Notes: a model not told the origin generated them from the letters alone. Counted from the first letter of the stretch, positions 36,395 through 47,679 are shown. The stretch is DNA of 64,000 nucleotides from Catonia carolina (GCA_035578175.1 JAQMRL010000008.1:95489041-95553040), one strand, 5' to 3'. Numbers and translations: made by a program.

Positions 36395-36588
36395 AAAAAG
36401 GAATATAGATGAAATACTAGGCGAATCAACGTTTTCTACTGAAGATCAACCACAAACTGCTCAGGGAAGAAAGATTTGTGCCTATTGCTCTTTAAAAGAA
36501 AAAGAATGACTCGCTATCAATGTAATGACTGCAAAAATTATATGTGTATGGAACATTTTGGAAAAATTTGTTTTCAGTGTTGTGAATA
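36395..36588 (+). mobile_element. PiggyBac-like transposase C-terminal zinc-binding remnant
   Basis: One frame gives GRKICAYCSLKEKE. After a one-base shift another gives RMTRYQCNDCKNYMCMEHF, ending in CFQCCE and a stop. The CxxC ... YQCxxC ... C-x-HF ... CxxC spacing matches the cysteine-rich C-terminal domain of piggyBac-family transposases, as in domesticated PGBD proteins. The rest of the transposase is absent. The frameshift makes function unlikely. Confidence 0.6.
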
Positions 36589-36749
36589 ACAAAATCAATT
36601 TCCTTTTTTGTCAAATTATGTGAAAAATATATAAAATAAAGATAAGCACAGAAATTTTTCTTTAATATTAATTTTTCTAATTTTTTTGAAGTAGGTAGTC
36701 TGAAAGACGAATGTTTATGAATGCTGCTTCTGCGATGGATGTTTATGAA

Positions 36750-36935
36750 TCTAGGGTTAATATGAGTGATACTGCAATAGTAGATAAATTCAGTTATGGA
36801 CAAATTGGGAAAAAGACGTGATGCCAAGAAAACAATGGAGGAGAGATGGTTCAGCAATAGAGAGATGGAGAGGAGTTGTACTGGGCCAAACCCAAGGAAA
36901 CTACGAAGAGAGCTAAAGAGGGTGATAATAATGAA
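36750..36935 (+). mobile_element. LINE 3' tail fragment
   Basis: The plus strand reads MDKLGKRRDAKKTMEERWF, then CTGPNPRKLRRELKRVIIMN. This is the same retrotransposon tail as at 160-612 and 32140-32340. It lies about 90 bp from the stop codon of GT5. Confidence 0.65.
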
Positions 36936-37027
36936 TCCAACTACTTTCAGACTCCAATCATAAAAATTTTAACACTAAAAAGAATTAAAAATTTTTTTTT
37001 AATTTTTAAAATAAACTGCTTACTTAT

Positions 37028-38032
37028 TTATGTAATCAAATCAGAAACATTTTGTTCTTCCTTTAATTGAATAACCTGTTCAACCATATACTTCATAGTG
37101 AAATCATATTTAAAAATTGTTAAATCTGTTATATCCTCAGGTCCTTGCACGTTTTCATAATAATAATCACTAATCACATCAACATGACGTGTAAGAACAT
37201 GTAATGTATACTGCTGTGTCCATTCTGACCAAAAACCTCGGTATAACTTATGCCGAAGATCTTGAACACCAAATAAAAGTCTTACACGATGTACAAGTTC
37301 TGGTCGATACTCAAGTATATTTCTTGTCGGCCATTCACCTGCGTTAAAATACCACATATCTGGGCGATAATTATTACGATAACTTTCTAACCAGAATTTA
37401 AGAAATCTTGCATCCTTATGTGCAATAAGAATTTGAGTACCAAGTAATTCTCCTTCGTCCCAACCCAAAGCCATTTCAAAGCGACGATAATGATCCAAAT
37501 TCCGAACGATATATGAATCACCATCTAAATAAATTCCACCATACTTCATCAAAATAAGTATACGAAGTATATCACTTGCATGAAAATTACTATTAAACTC
37601 GTTCGTAAATTTTTGTCCAAAAATTTCATCAGGAATTTTAACGTCAACGAATTCAACTATATCTAGAAAACCAGGTGTACCATACACTTTGTCCCAATAC
37701 TTCCCACTAAAATTTTTTAAATCGCTATGAAAAAATATTTTATCTGGTTTATGATTTTTAAAAGCAGCTAAAATACAAGCTGCGTCAAATAATAGCATTT
37801 CTTCCATCCACCAACCATAACGAAGAAAATGTATGTAATTAGGTACAATCGGTTTACCAGAAGTAACTCCAGATACATTATCAAAACCTTCAAATTCACT
37901 CCATTCATCTGACCATAATAGGTAATTACAATAATTTTGTCGAAAAATACCTCCTTTCCAATAATAAATAATCATTAGCGAAATAAGTCCAAGAAGGATC
38001 GCTATTCGTTCCATTTTGTATTTCAACAGCAT
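37028..38032 (-). CDS. GT5, DXD glycosyltransferase with D-G-D motif
   Basis: This intact ORF of 334 residues starts at ATG 38032. The exon begins at 38046 after an acceptor (CAATTGTTTGCAG), and an in-frame TAA between acceptor and ATG fixes the start. A second Met at residue 7 lies directly before the anchor (IAILLGLISLMIIYYW, 10-25). Conserved sites are Cys 35, VPNYIHFLRYG (63-73), FHSD (101-104), DEIFGQKF (135-142), FHASD (150-154), the metal site D170-G171-D172 and NAGEWPT. RPELVHRVRLLFG follows. The middle DXD residue is Gly, where GT2, GT3, GT4 and GT6 have Asn. The two outer Asp are kept, so activity is plausible. Two copies of the same mariner derivative lie on either side of this gene. 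Confidence 0.9.
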   Translation of the reverse strand: MLLKYKMERIAILLGLISLMIIYYWKGGIFRQNYCNYLLWSDEWSEFEGFDNVSGVTSGKPIVPNYIHFLRYGWWMEEMLLFDAACILAAFKNHKPDKIFFHSDLKNFSGKYWDKVYGTPGFLDIVEFVDVKIPDEIFGQKFTNEFNSNFHASDILRILILMKYGGIYLDGDSYIVRNLDHYRRFEMALGWDEGELLGTQILIAHKDARFLKFWLESYRNNYRPDMWYFNAGEWPTRNILEYRPELVHRVRLLFGVQDLRHKLYRGFWSEWTQQYTLHVLTRHVDVISDYYYENVQGPEDITDLTIFKYDFTMKYMVEQVIQLKEEQNVSDLIT

Positions 38033-38479
38033 CTTCAGATTTTACACTGCAAACAATTGTTTCACTTCACAACCCATTCTTTTATTTTAAAAAAAAATAT
38101 CCTACTTTTAATAATTCACTACGATAAAAATTAATAAAAATGTATAAATTAAATAATTTTGTTTAGTTAAAAATTTAAGTGGTCAAATTTTAAACAATGA
38201 TAAATTTTATCACATCCAGTACTAAATGATTAACAGCTTAAGTATTTCAAAGTATGAAGAGGTTACTGTGTACAACCTATAAGTTTTCCTAATTTTCACT
38301 GTTTTTATATATTAGAATAATATAGTACCGTACTTGATAATATTTACATCGAATAGTCTAAAGCTTTAAGTTTTGAAATTATTCAACTAAACATTGTTAC
38401 ATTCCTTATTTTATGAACTGTTGTAAGCTTATTAGTTCATGAGATATGAAAAATGTTAAGTGGAATGAGTTTTGTTTTA

Positions 38480-39400
38480 TACGAAGTGTGGCTATTAAAT
38501 AACGAGACTGACATTGTAAAAAAATTTAATTTTAATTTTATACATAATCACTTATTGTCACCTTCAATAGATACTTCTTCTCTATCCCTACAACGCTCCA
38601 TGCGAACTTCCCATGGTTGGAAACAATGCTGTAAGTCATCTTCTGTCAGCTCCTTCAGGATACATGATCCTCGCAAAAATTTTTGTACTGACATTTTGTA
38701 CGCGATTGAAAATGACCCAAATTTTTTGGAAACGATAATAACATGTGATGAAACATGGTTTTTTACTTATGATCTGGAAACGAAACGCCAATCCGTGCAC
38801 TGGAAGAGCCAAACTTCACTGAGAGCCAAAAAAGCTCAAATGAGCAAGTCAAAATTTAAAGCATGATGATTGTTTTTTTGATATTCATGGGATTGTGTAC
38901 CTTCACTGGGTTCCTGAAGGTCAAACAATTAATCAATATTACTACCTTGAGGTACTTTTTAAACTATATCAGAGAGTAAGGAAAAAATGCCTTGAAATGT
39001 GGAAGGACAAATCATGGGTTCTCCACCAAGACAATGCGCCAGCTCATTCCGCATTATCTGTCAAGAGGTTCCTAGCCAAGTACAGCATCTCAGTGTTAGA
39101 ACATCCACCTTATTCACCAGATCTTGCACCATGTGACTTCTACCTGTTCCCTAAGGTGAAATCTGCGTTAAAAGGGACAAGATTTGAGTCTGTGGAAGCT
39201 GTAAAAGAGAAAGCGGCACGTGTTCTGAAGGAACTGAGAGAAGATGACATCCAGCACTGTTTCCAATGATGGAAAATTCGCATGGAGCGTTGTAGGGATA
39301 GAGAAAAAGTGTATATTGAAGGTGACAATAAATGATTATGTATAAAATAAAAATAAATTTTTTTACGTCAGTCTCATTATTTAATAGCCACACCTCATAA
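38480..39400 (+). mobile_element. Mariner derivative M2, same rearrangement as M1
   Basis: The left 190 bp are an inverted copy of the right 175-190 bp. Between them lies the mariner transposase from TCDETWFFTYD (38730-38770) through VPEGQTINQYYY, WVLHQDNAPAHSALSVKRFL and HPPYSPDLAPCDFYLFPKVK to the CFQ end near 39269. The last 124-codon block (38895-39269) is uninterrupted, so this copy is better kept than M1. It lies just upstream of GT5. Confidence 0.87.
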
Positions 39401-40239
39401 GCTAGAAAGAATGCAATGCCAGTAATAAACTAGTATAAATGTATCTTTAGAGAGTTTACAAGAGCTGGCTAGAAAAAAACAAAACCGAGAATTAAAAAAC
39501 TGTCTATATTTTATTATTTACTATTTTTATATTATACCCTTCCACACTCTACTCCTTGGTCTACAACACTGTGCAAGCCAATGCAGCAGATAATTTCTGG
39601 CTGGTTTGCTCCATCACTTTTGTATTTACTACTATAGATAGTGAGTCACAAGAATGCCTTTTGCGGATAAAAAGGCTGAGAGGAAGGGAAGAAAAATCTG
39701 ACAGTCCTGCCTACCTCAACAGTGATACACTAAATTTCACTACCATGCACTGCTAGTTAACCACATGTTGCCTTTCAATTATTATACTTCATTGTGACTG
39801 ACACTTTTCCCACTTAAACCCCATTTCCTTTAAAATTTTTCTTAATGTTCAAAATTTCCAACTAAAATTTTGCCTTTCTTTCAAAACCGGCAATAATGTT
39901 TCACATGTCAGCGTCACTTTCTTATTGATTAATCGTTTCCTTTTTTTACCAGGTGTCAAAAAAAAACTGCTGATGAAGAATTATCTTAATCACTGTCTAA
40001 CTTCCTTCTTTATATTTCAAATTGTGGAAAGAGAAATATCATAGTAGTTAGCCGCTCGCTCATGGCTTTTGTTAATTGATACGGAAAGGTATTATTGTTT
40101 AGCTTCAACTTCACAGCATTTTATTAAATTGCATATTAGATTTTATTCAGCACTGTTAACAGTTTAACCGCATTTTTTTAGAAACAAACATTTCCATTTA
40201 TGTTAACAAACAGTTACATTTGTACAGTTAATCTACAAA
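39401..40239. other. Non-coding stretch, no gene seen
   Basis: The ORF at 39556-39756 has no recognisable motif. No clear repeat boundaries are seen. Confidence 0.4.
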
Positions 40240-40860
40240 AGGCATGATATACTGTATGTTCTCTAAGTATAGTTTACGTTGTTGTGGTGGCGAACTGATA
40301 CCAAAGCAGTCGTGCATGGGCACTGATGCTTTCCTCCCTTTTCCGCTCTATAAAACCAAAGGCAAACTCATGACTCGAGTAACTATTCAACGGGCACAAA
40401 TCTCCAAATCGCATTCCCTTCAGAGCTGTCTTGACTGAAGAAAACAAAAAAGTCAAAAAGTCACATGAGGCTAGATCAGGTGAGTAGGGTACGGGGTCCA
40501 AGACAAGGTTATTGTACTTTGCCAAAAAACTGGCTTGGCTAAAAATGGCTACAAATCATTGTGTTCTAGTTAAGGATCCAAGGCCTGTTTCTCCATTGAT
40601 TAGGCCGATTTGTCTATACTTACTCACATAGAATCGTCAGGATGGTAATGTAGTAATGTTGATTTACTGTTTGGCCCTCGGGTACTAAATTCGTACTTTT
40701 TAGCAACATTTTTGCAGAAGATGGTTTGGCAAAATGTGAATCATCCCTGATGTTTTTATGACCATATTTAAACTGTTTACCACTTTCAACTATGGGTGAA
40801 GGAGCATGATGACACTCAAGTAAGAAATGGAGGAGAATTATATCAGATTCATAAAGAATT
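40240..40860 (-). mobile_element. Mariner-like remnant (minus)
   Basis: On the minus strand, from 40860 downward, patches such as LVPEGQTVNQHYYI and then PVPYSPDLASCDFLTFLFSS and VKTALKGMRFGD can be read. They match mariner transposase blocks also seen in M2, but at low identity and with stops. The ORF at 40274-40525 is the readable part. Confidence 0.7.
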
Positions 40861-40939
40861 TAAAAATCGAATAAAAAATTTTAAAGGAATATTCTGTTAA
40901 GTAAATACTATAAATTTTCAAAGTCATGTGTAACAGAAT

Positions 40940-40945
40940 TTTATT
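40940..40945 (-). promoter_or_regulatory. Candidate poly(A) signal of GT6
   Basis: AATAAA on the minus strand lies about 27 bases beyond the GT6 stop codon. Confidence 0.5.
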
Positions 40946-40971
40946 GTAAAACATAAAATGAATTGATTTTT

Positions 40972-42050
40972 TTAACAATCTTTGCACTTGACTTCCTTAA
41001 CGGTAGGTATACTAGTAGATTCAAATTCATAAATCTCTTCAGCCATTTCTTTAAAAGTAAATGCATATTCCCTTACATTTTTATCGTTAATATCTTCAGG
41101 GAAATTTATAGGCATATCGTGATACTCTTCCAAAAATTGTAAATGTCGTGATAATATATGAATTGTATATTGATTTCTCCAATCTGGCCAGATTCCTGTA
41201 AACAATTCGTTTCTTACATCGTGTACACCAAACAGTAACTTGACTCTATGAACTAGTTCAGGACGAGCCCATAAAATACTCATTGTTGGCCATTCACCAG
41301 CATTAAAATACCAATTCTTCGGTTTGTAATGATTTCTATAACTTTCTAACCAAAATCGCAGAAATCTTGCGTTTTTATGAGCGACTAAAATTTGTGTACC
41401 AAGATAATCATTATCATCCCATGCTAAAGCCATTTCAAATTTTCTATACGGATCTAAACTCCTGACAATAAATGCATCATTATCTAAAAATATTCCACCG
41501 TATTCTAATAAAATACGTATTCTGATGACATCACTTGCATGAAAATAATGATGATATTCATCTGTAAATTTTTGACCAAATATCTCAGTCGGTACTTTAA
41601 TTTTCTCGATGACTAAAATTTGTTCAAACCCAGGTGTATTCATTAATTTATTCCAGTATTTTCCAGAAAACTGTCCAACATCTGTATGAATGAATATTTT
41701 ATCAGGTTTTTGAATTTTAAAAGCGGCTAATATACAAAGCGCATCTATAAATATAACTTCTTCCATCCACCAACCCATTCGAATAAAATGAACATAATTG
41801 GGTACAATTAACTGATCAGAAACACCGGATATATTATCAAATCCATCAAATTCATCTTCCGAATTCCATATTTTTGAGTCACAAGCAATTTGACGTTTTA
41901 TTGGAGTTCGTACATGAATAAGAAGAAAGAATATCAAAGCGGTGCTAATTACAGTTAAGCCACAGAATAATCTTGATTTAGGTAACAAATTGAAAAGTAT
42001 TCTCGATTCTTGATCCTCATCTTCTTCAGTAGCTGAAAAAATTGTCTTCA
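40972..42050 (-). CDS. GT6, DXD glycosyltransferase, type II membrane protein
   Basis: This single coding exon ends at TAA 40972-40974. It opens at 42050 after the acceptor AAGATTACAG. No ATG lies upstream of the anchor. The exon begins with TG in frame, so an upstream exon ending in A would create ATG across the junction; this is inference. A second possible acceptor (TTTTTTCAG) lies 16 bases further in. Counting from the in-frame GTG that ends the acceptor, there is an acidic cytoplasmic tail (8-16), an anchor at 29-47, Cys 57, VPNYVHFIRMG (83-93), IHTD (121-124), TEIFGQKF (155-162), FHASD (170-174), D-N-D at 190-192, NAGEWPT, and RPELVHRVKLLFG. It is the longest copy because of the tail. 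It should be a Golgi transferase of unknown specificity. Confidence 0.87.
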
Positions 42051-42349
42051 CTGTAATCTTAATTACTGTACTGTATGAAGAAATTTATATTTTTGTAATA
42101 CAGCTAAAGTTAAACTTCAATAGGTAGTTAATGTAAGCAATACTTGGAGTATACACGGGCCCTTTAAGCTAAAAACACCCATTATTATTAAAATACCAAT
42201 TTATGACAAAATTTTATTCTTTTGTTGATTTATCATTAAAATTTATTCATAAATTAAGTAAATAGGTAAGAAACTGGCATGATACAATTTGGTTCTAGTA
42301 TCCAGTAGTGAAGAGGCTTATTTAATATAACAGGATTAATAACATGGTT

Positions 42350-42521
42350 ACTTTTTTTGGTTTAACGTCTGACTGTTGTGCAATTACTGTTAATGCAGAT
42401 GGTGAAGGATGAAATGATTTTTTGTAACTTATGAAAATATGCCAGGCCTGAATGGAATTCGAACCCAAGACTGCATGATGAGAGGCGAGCACGTTACCAA
42501 CTACGCTAATGCGCCCGGCAA
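42350..42521 (-). repeat. tRNA-derived SINE family B (minus, full)
   Basis: The reverse complement starts with a tRNA-like head (GCGTAGTTGGTAACGTGCTC) and box B (GGTTCGAATTCC). The family body follows, ending in AGTCAGACGTTAAACC plus a T/A-rich tail. It lies about 300 bp upstream of the GT6 coding exon. Confidence 0.75.
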
Positions 42522-43265
42522 GTAACATGGCTACTTGGTTGAGCCAATTATCGTGAAACCAGTAACTCTGTTATTTTAATTACACCGTGTTAGCTGTTAC
42601 TTTATAACACCGTGATTCTAAGCCGTTTAATAAACTGATGTATGAATGACGCTTGTCTGACTGTTATAACAGAACTAAATGAAGTTATCAATAGCCTTTT
42701 CATCTAATAATACCACTTTTAAATTTAACTATGTTATAATACTGTTATCAATACAAACACAAGGTGACAAATCTCACTGAATCTCTCATGGACACAAAGT
42801 TAAGACAAACAGCACTATTCCTGTAACTAAATACAACCATGGAAAACCACACACAATTTTTTGCTAACACAAGGGTGGCTAGTTGCGCTGAATCATTCAT
42901 GGACACACAGCAAGGCACTATAGTTACTAAATAAACATTGTACAACAAGCCAAGAAGTCAGCAGCCATGCATCGATAAAGGCGTTGGCAGGAGACGAATA
43001 CTCAAAACAAACCGTCCAGTGAGTCACAATGTTGCCGCTGGACGGTTTGTTTTGACAACAATTTTCTGTACCAATAAACCTTCGTACAGAAAATCTACCT
43101 GTTAGTGAATAATTTACATAATGTACTTCTTTTTTGCACGTCGTTTCCTATTACCTATTATTTTATTGTATTGTAGGCTGGAAGATAACAGTGTTATTTT
43201 GAAAACAGGTTATAGAATCCTGTTTACAAGCAGGCTGTTGTTTTCAGTAACAAACTATCAAAAAT
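42522..43265. other. Non-coding stretch with tandem repeat and hairpin
   Basis: Two diverged direct copies of a roughly 125-bp unit lie at about 42755-42830 and 42875-42940 (ACACAAGG...GAATC...CATGGACACA). A strong hairpin follows at 43002-43055. The ORF at 43121-43315 shows no motif. Confidence 0.5.
43002..43055. repeat. Perfect 18-bp hairpin
   Basis: TCAAAACAAACCGTCCAG pairs perfectly with its complement at 43038-43055 around an 18-base loop. It is too short and too perfect for a typical animal pre-miRNA. It may be a remnant of an inverted-repeat element. Confidence 0.5.
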
Positions 43266-43846
43266 TCTGGTGTGAAACACTCACACAACTTTCTCTTGCC
43301 AATGCAAATAATTAACAATAAACCTAACATTAGTAATAAAACATTAGAAATAAACAAAAAACTAACCTCAATAAACATAACCTAATTTTAACCATGAGTG
43401 AACGACGCAAAATGAAAAGCAACAATTTTTTTAAGTAAAAATAGCCTCACCAAGAATTCCCGCAAACATGGCACCTACCCTATCTTGTAGAGCATAAAAA
43501 ATTTAGTAAACCAGGCGATTTTTAAAAAAATCATAGGACCAGTTTTTGAGAAACCGCAAAAAGTGAAAAATTACACGAATAAACTATGTACTTCCAGTTG
43601 ACCGATTTTGATAAAAATGTTCGTTTTGGGTCCAGTGACGGTATGTAACTTAAGTTTTAAGTTTATACGATGTTCTATTCTTGAGATATTCTGTATACAC
43701 ACACACACACACACAGACAAATCGCTAAAAACATGTTTTTTTGGGTTCAGGGGGTCTGAAAACAAGTAGATCCGATAAAAACTCAATTTCGAAAAATTGA
43801 CATGAAAACAATACTTTTCTTCCTATATATTCATATAGGCAAGAGA
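43266..43846. repeat. Dispersed repeat R2, copy with internal deletion
   Basis: This matches 50529-51466 from TCTGGTGTGAAACACTCACA to GGCAAGAGAAAGTAAAAA. It lacks an internal segment of about 350 bp that corresponds to roughly 50690-51035. An (AC)n microsatellite lies at 43687-43705. ACTTTCTCTTGCC near one end and its complement at the other suggest a DNA element. No coding sequence. Confidence 0.75.
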
Positions 43847-43859
43847 AAGTAAAAATATC

Positions 43860-44290
43860 TTTATTTCCCACTACTAGTATCCAGGAGGATCACAGACTCC
43901 ATAAGGTTGAACATGTAATGAAAATTTTAAATGCTATGACAGAAGGGAAACATCTTGGAGAACTAAAAGAATCACACTGCCAAAATACTCATTCCACAAG
44001 AACATTTAAACTTGACAATAGTTTAAGAATGAATTTGGTAGAGAAAGACGCAATTAAAAACATAATAAATTTTTTGAACTTTCACAAAATTTAAGATTAA
44101 ATATAATTATAAAAATACCAACAATCATTTTCATTTTATCACTTCATTTTTTATTTAGATTTTCATTTTATGTTTTCTAAATTTTCACAAAATCCAAGAT
44201 GATCTCATTGTACATATCTATGTTATATTTGTATCTTACTTTGCATGTATTTATGTAACATGGTCGCTAATTATCTAGTAGTTAATTCGA
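43860..44290 (+). mobile_element. Possible retroelement ORF fragment with A-rich tail
   Basis: An open stretch at about 43862-44090 reads HKVEHVMKILNAMTEGKHLG and ends in NIINFLNFHKI and a stop. A non-coding 200-bp 3' part and an A-run at 44303-44312 follow. It looks like the 3' end of a retroelement, but I recognise no catalytic motif. Confidence 0.35.
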
Positions 44291-44520
44291 CCTTATATAA
44301 ATAAAAAAAAAGAAAAGACGAAGCAGTAAACCAAGGAAGCTATAGATAGATACTGTACAATATGACTAGAGTTGGAGAGGAGTTTGCAAAAAAATAATTG
44401 TGAAAATTTGTAGGAAGAACAGTGCACTAACAGGAAGCAATGATTATCACTTCTGAATAGTCCACAGCTAGATATCATGATGATGACTTATTTACAAATA
44501 GTTAATCTATCTAAAATTTG

Positions 44521-45411
44521 TACAGTGTAACCTCGATTATCCATCAATGTCGGGACCGTGACACTGACAGATAACAGAAAATTCTAATTCACATATCCAG
44601 TAAATAGACTAATTTTGCTGGTAGTCAGAACAAAAATGAAAAAAAATTTACAAGTGGATGATACACGCTTATAGTTGCACAACTAAACTACAAAAAACTG
44701 GTTCAGAATTTTAAATTGTTATTTAATAGAAACTTACTTTAGAAATTCTAGGTTTACACTTAGGTAAGATGTTGTAGGTTTACAATAAATAATTATAATT
44801 GAATTGATTACAAAATAGGACTGGCACACAGCAAGAGAGAGAGAGCAGCATTGCCACCTGCTAACTTGGCTGAACACTGCAGAACAACTACGTTCGATTA
44901 ACATACACTTCTTTCCTTGATGAATATCATTTTTATTGTAATTACTTCATTTTTTTTAAAATGCATGCGAATGGGAAAGGACTGTTTATAAATTCTTACA
45001 CCACTATAACAGCAGGTCACGAGATAGCACAGTAAACAGTGAAACGCACCGTTTAGTTGCAGAGCAATGATTGAGACTAGAGCGCAGGTGTGGCAATAGT
45101 GTACGGAATTCTTGTAATAGATTGGTCCTCTTTTGCTCCCCTCTCCGTCCTCCAACTGATTCCAGTCCTATTTCATAATCAATTCAACTATAAATAATCT
45201 GTAACCTTCTTTTGTTTCTTTAAGGGTAGAGATTTCTGTGTGGCAATATTCTGTATTTGCGATGAATTTGTAATGCAATGTTCTGTAATTGCAATGTTTC
45301 ATGAACTTAGTGCTTCACAAAATAGGTACTGTACTGTAATGTAATAAACTTCTTTTTTTTGGGGCACTGTTGGATCACACAAAATGCCAACTAACTGAGG
45401 TTTCATTGTAC
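44521..45411. mobile_element. Pogo/Tigger-like non-autonomous element
   Basis: The left end TACAGTGTAACCTCGATTAT and the complement of the right end (TACAATGAAACCTCAGTTAG) are similar. They match the usual pogo/Tigger terminus style. The interior has no readable transposase. Confidence 0.6.
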
Positions 45412-45467
45412 CAGTTTTTCTATAAAAAAGACTGACACAAATGTTTTAAAATTTTTTTTAATATATA

Positions 45468-46018
45468 ATCCTAATGTGTGTACGTTGCAATTTGTTCAAT
45501 AAGCAATCCCATGACCCAATGAAGTGAGGATGATCTGTATGACATGTAAATAAGGTGTAGTCTTGTACAGACCCAAGCTGACCATTCCTGGGAAAGTATG
45601 GTTAATTGAACCCCAACCATCAAAGTACACCAGCAACCACTGTCTAGTATTCAAATCCATGTAAAAGTAACTACCTTTTAAGATTTTATACAGAAATGAA
45701 GGGTTTACCCCATAACCCAATGAAGTGAGGATGATGTGTATGACATGTAAATACTGTAAGGTGTAGTCTTGTACAGACCCAGGCTGACCATTCCTGGGAA
45801 AGTATGGTTAATTGAACCCCAACCATCAAAGTACACCAGCAACCACTGTCTAGTATTCAAATCCATGTAAAAGTAACTACCTTTTAAGATCTTAATACAG
45901 AAATGAAGGATTTAATACCATGTTTACCTCTGGAATCGAACTCAAAACTTTAAGCTAAGCTAAAAGTTTCATACAAAAAAGCAGTCATACAGTACGAATC
46001 AACCCATTTAACCAATCA
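45468..46018 (-). repeat. SINE family A with internal tandem duplication
   Basis: This minus-strand SINE contains a segment of about 205 bp twice, head to tail: about 45507-45708 and 45711-45915. Both copies run from CCCATGACCCAATGAAGTGA-like text to ACTACCTTTTAAGA. The two halves are nearly identical, so the duplication is recent. Confidence 0.8.
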
Positions 46019-46850
46019 ATAGGACATTCTAGTTTATAGTTTAAAAGGAGATGATAAGACTTTTTGAAACAAAGCAGATTATTTAGTTCTATTTGAATGC
46101 ATAAAGTTTGAATGTTTATGTTATTTAGTGTGAAAATTTTATATATTTAATTATTTATTGTGAGTTTATTGCACATGTGACGGACTCTTTACACCAACAT
46201 GTTTTAAATGCTTGAAATTTAATAGAGTTAGTTTAAGAGAGAGCGTATTTACCATGGCAGTAGATACCAGATAAACTTAAAGAAAAAAAAATAGAACTTC
46301 CAATTTTATCACAATAATGCAGTCTTATTGACTAACATTATCTACTTCTGCAGATAATATAAGTAACATCATATTTTTGTATATTTTGCTTGTGTTCGGA
46401 ATTAACTAACAAGTCAACGTTTATAACAAAAACATAATAAAATATAAAATTGATTAGACAATAAAATTCAAGATACAATAAACATAATAATTTATTTAAC
46501 TTTGTTACAAATATAATAATAATAATACAAAATATATTATACAGAATGTGTAAAATGACTAAAAAATGTAAAACAAAAACCAATCTTTGGATTATAAACT
46601 AGACACAACTTAGGATATTTTTACGATTAGAAAATAAAATAGTATCTCATTACAGTAATGGTAACAACTAAGTATTAGCAATACACTGTAAGGCAGTAAA
46701 TATATAAATTATTCTAAGATTCCAATTCACTGTTATAATTTAAGATTAAAAACCACTATTTTTCTCTCCATATTTCCTTAACAAAATTACGCTTCCTTTA
46801 TCCTTAAATATTTCTTTATGAAGTCTTTAATGGATTAGAAAACAAACTTT
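46019..46850. other. AT-rich non-coding stretch, no gene seen
   Basis: No feature recognised. Confidence 0.4.
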
Positions 46851-46929
46851 TTACTTTATTGGTGGCAATTTTTAAAATTGTCATCTATCATTTATCTTTG
46901 GTTATCTGTTTGTTCGTCCATCATACCCA

Positions 46930-47515
46930 GATGTCAGAAACTACAAGAGATAGCAACAAATGGTTTTCGGACTCGTAATCTGCACAAAAAGTTAGTGGGC
47001 CTAAATTTGGTTTGAAGTTTTGGTTTCGACCGAAAGTACCCCAAAACCAGAAGTCTAGCAACCAAAGTCAGAAACTACAAAAGATAGCAACAAATGGTTT
47101 TTGGATTTGTAATCTACACAAATAGTGGGCCTGGATTGGTTTTGAAGTTCCAGTTTCAACCGGAAGTCAAGAAATCAAAGTCGGAATTCAGAAATAAAAG
47201 TAGTGTCATTCGATTCCTCTTAAAGAATAGATACAGAAATTATTAGGTTTAAAGTTCTGGTTTCAGCCAGAAGTGGCCCAAAACTGAAAGTCAAAAATTA
47301 AAGTCAGAAACTACAAGAGATAAGAACAAACGGTTTTTCAGATTTGTAATCTCCACAAAAATTTAGTGGGCATGGATTGGGTTTGAAATTCCAGTTTCAA
47401 CCTGAAGTGGTCCAAAACCAGAAGTCAAGAAATCAAATTCAGAATTTGGAAATAAAAATAATGGCATTCGATTCCTCTCAGAGTAGATACAGCCTCACTA
47501 ATGGTTTTTGCCATA
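46930..47515. repeat. Irregular minisatellite-like repeat
   Basis: A motif beginning GTCAGAAACTACAAGAGATA and followed by CAAATGGTTTT and GTAATCTxCACA occurs at about 46932, 47067 and 47303. Satellite pieces (CCGGAAGT/CCAAAACCAGAAGTC, GCATTCGATTCCTCT) lie between. Units differ in length because some blocks are present or missing. Non-coding. Confidence 0.65.
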
Positions 47516-47679
47516 TGTCAAAGGTACACCTTTAAAAAAATTTCACCAGCCATGAGACACATTGTCTCATGAAAGGGATTTTTATTATTTTTAAAATTTA
47601 TTTATATTATTTCTCATAAGTAAATGGAAATTTCCACAAAAAAAGGATAAATTTATGTAAGTTTAATGGTTATTAGCGA

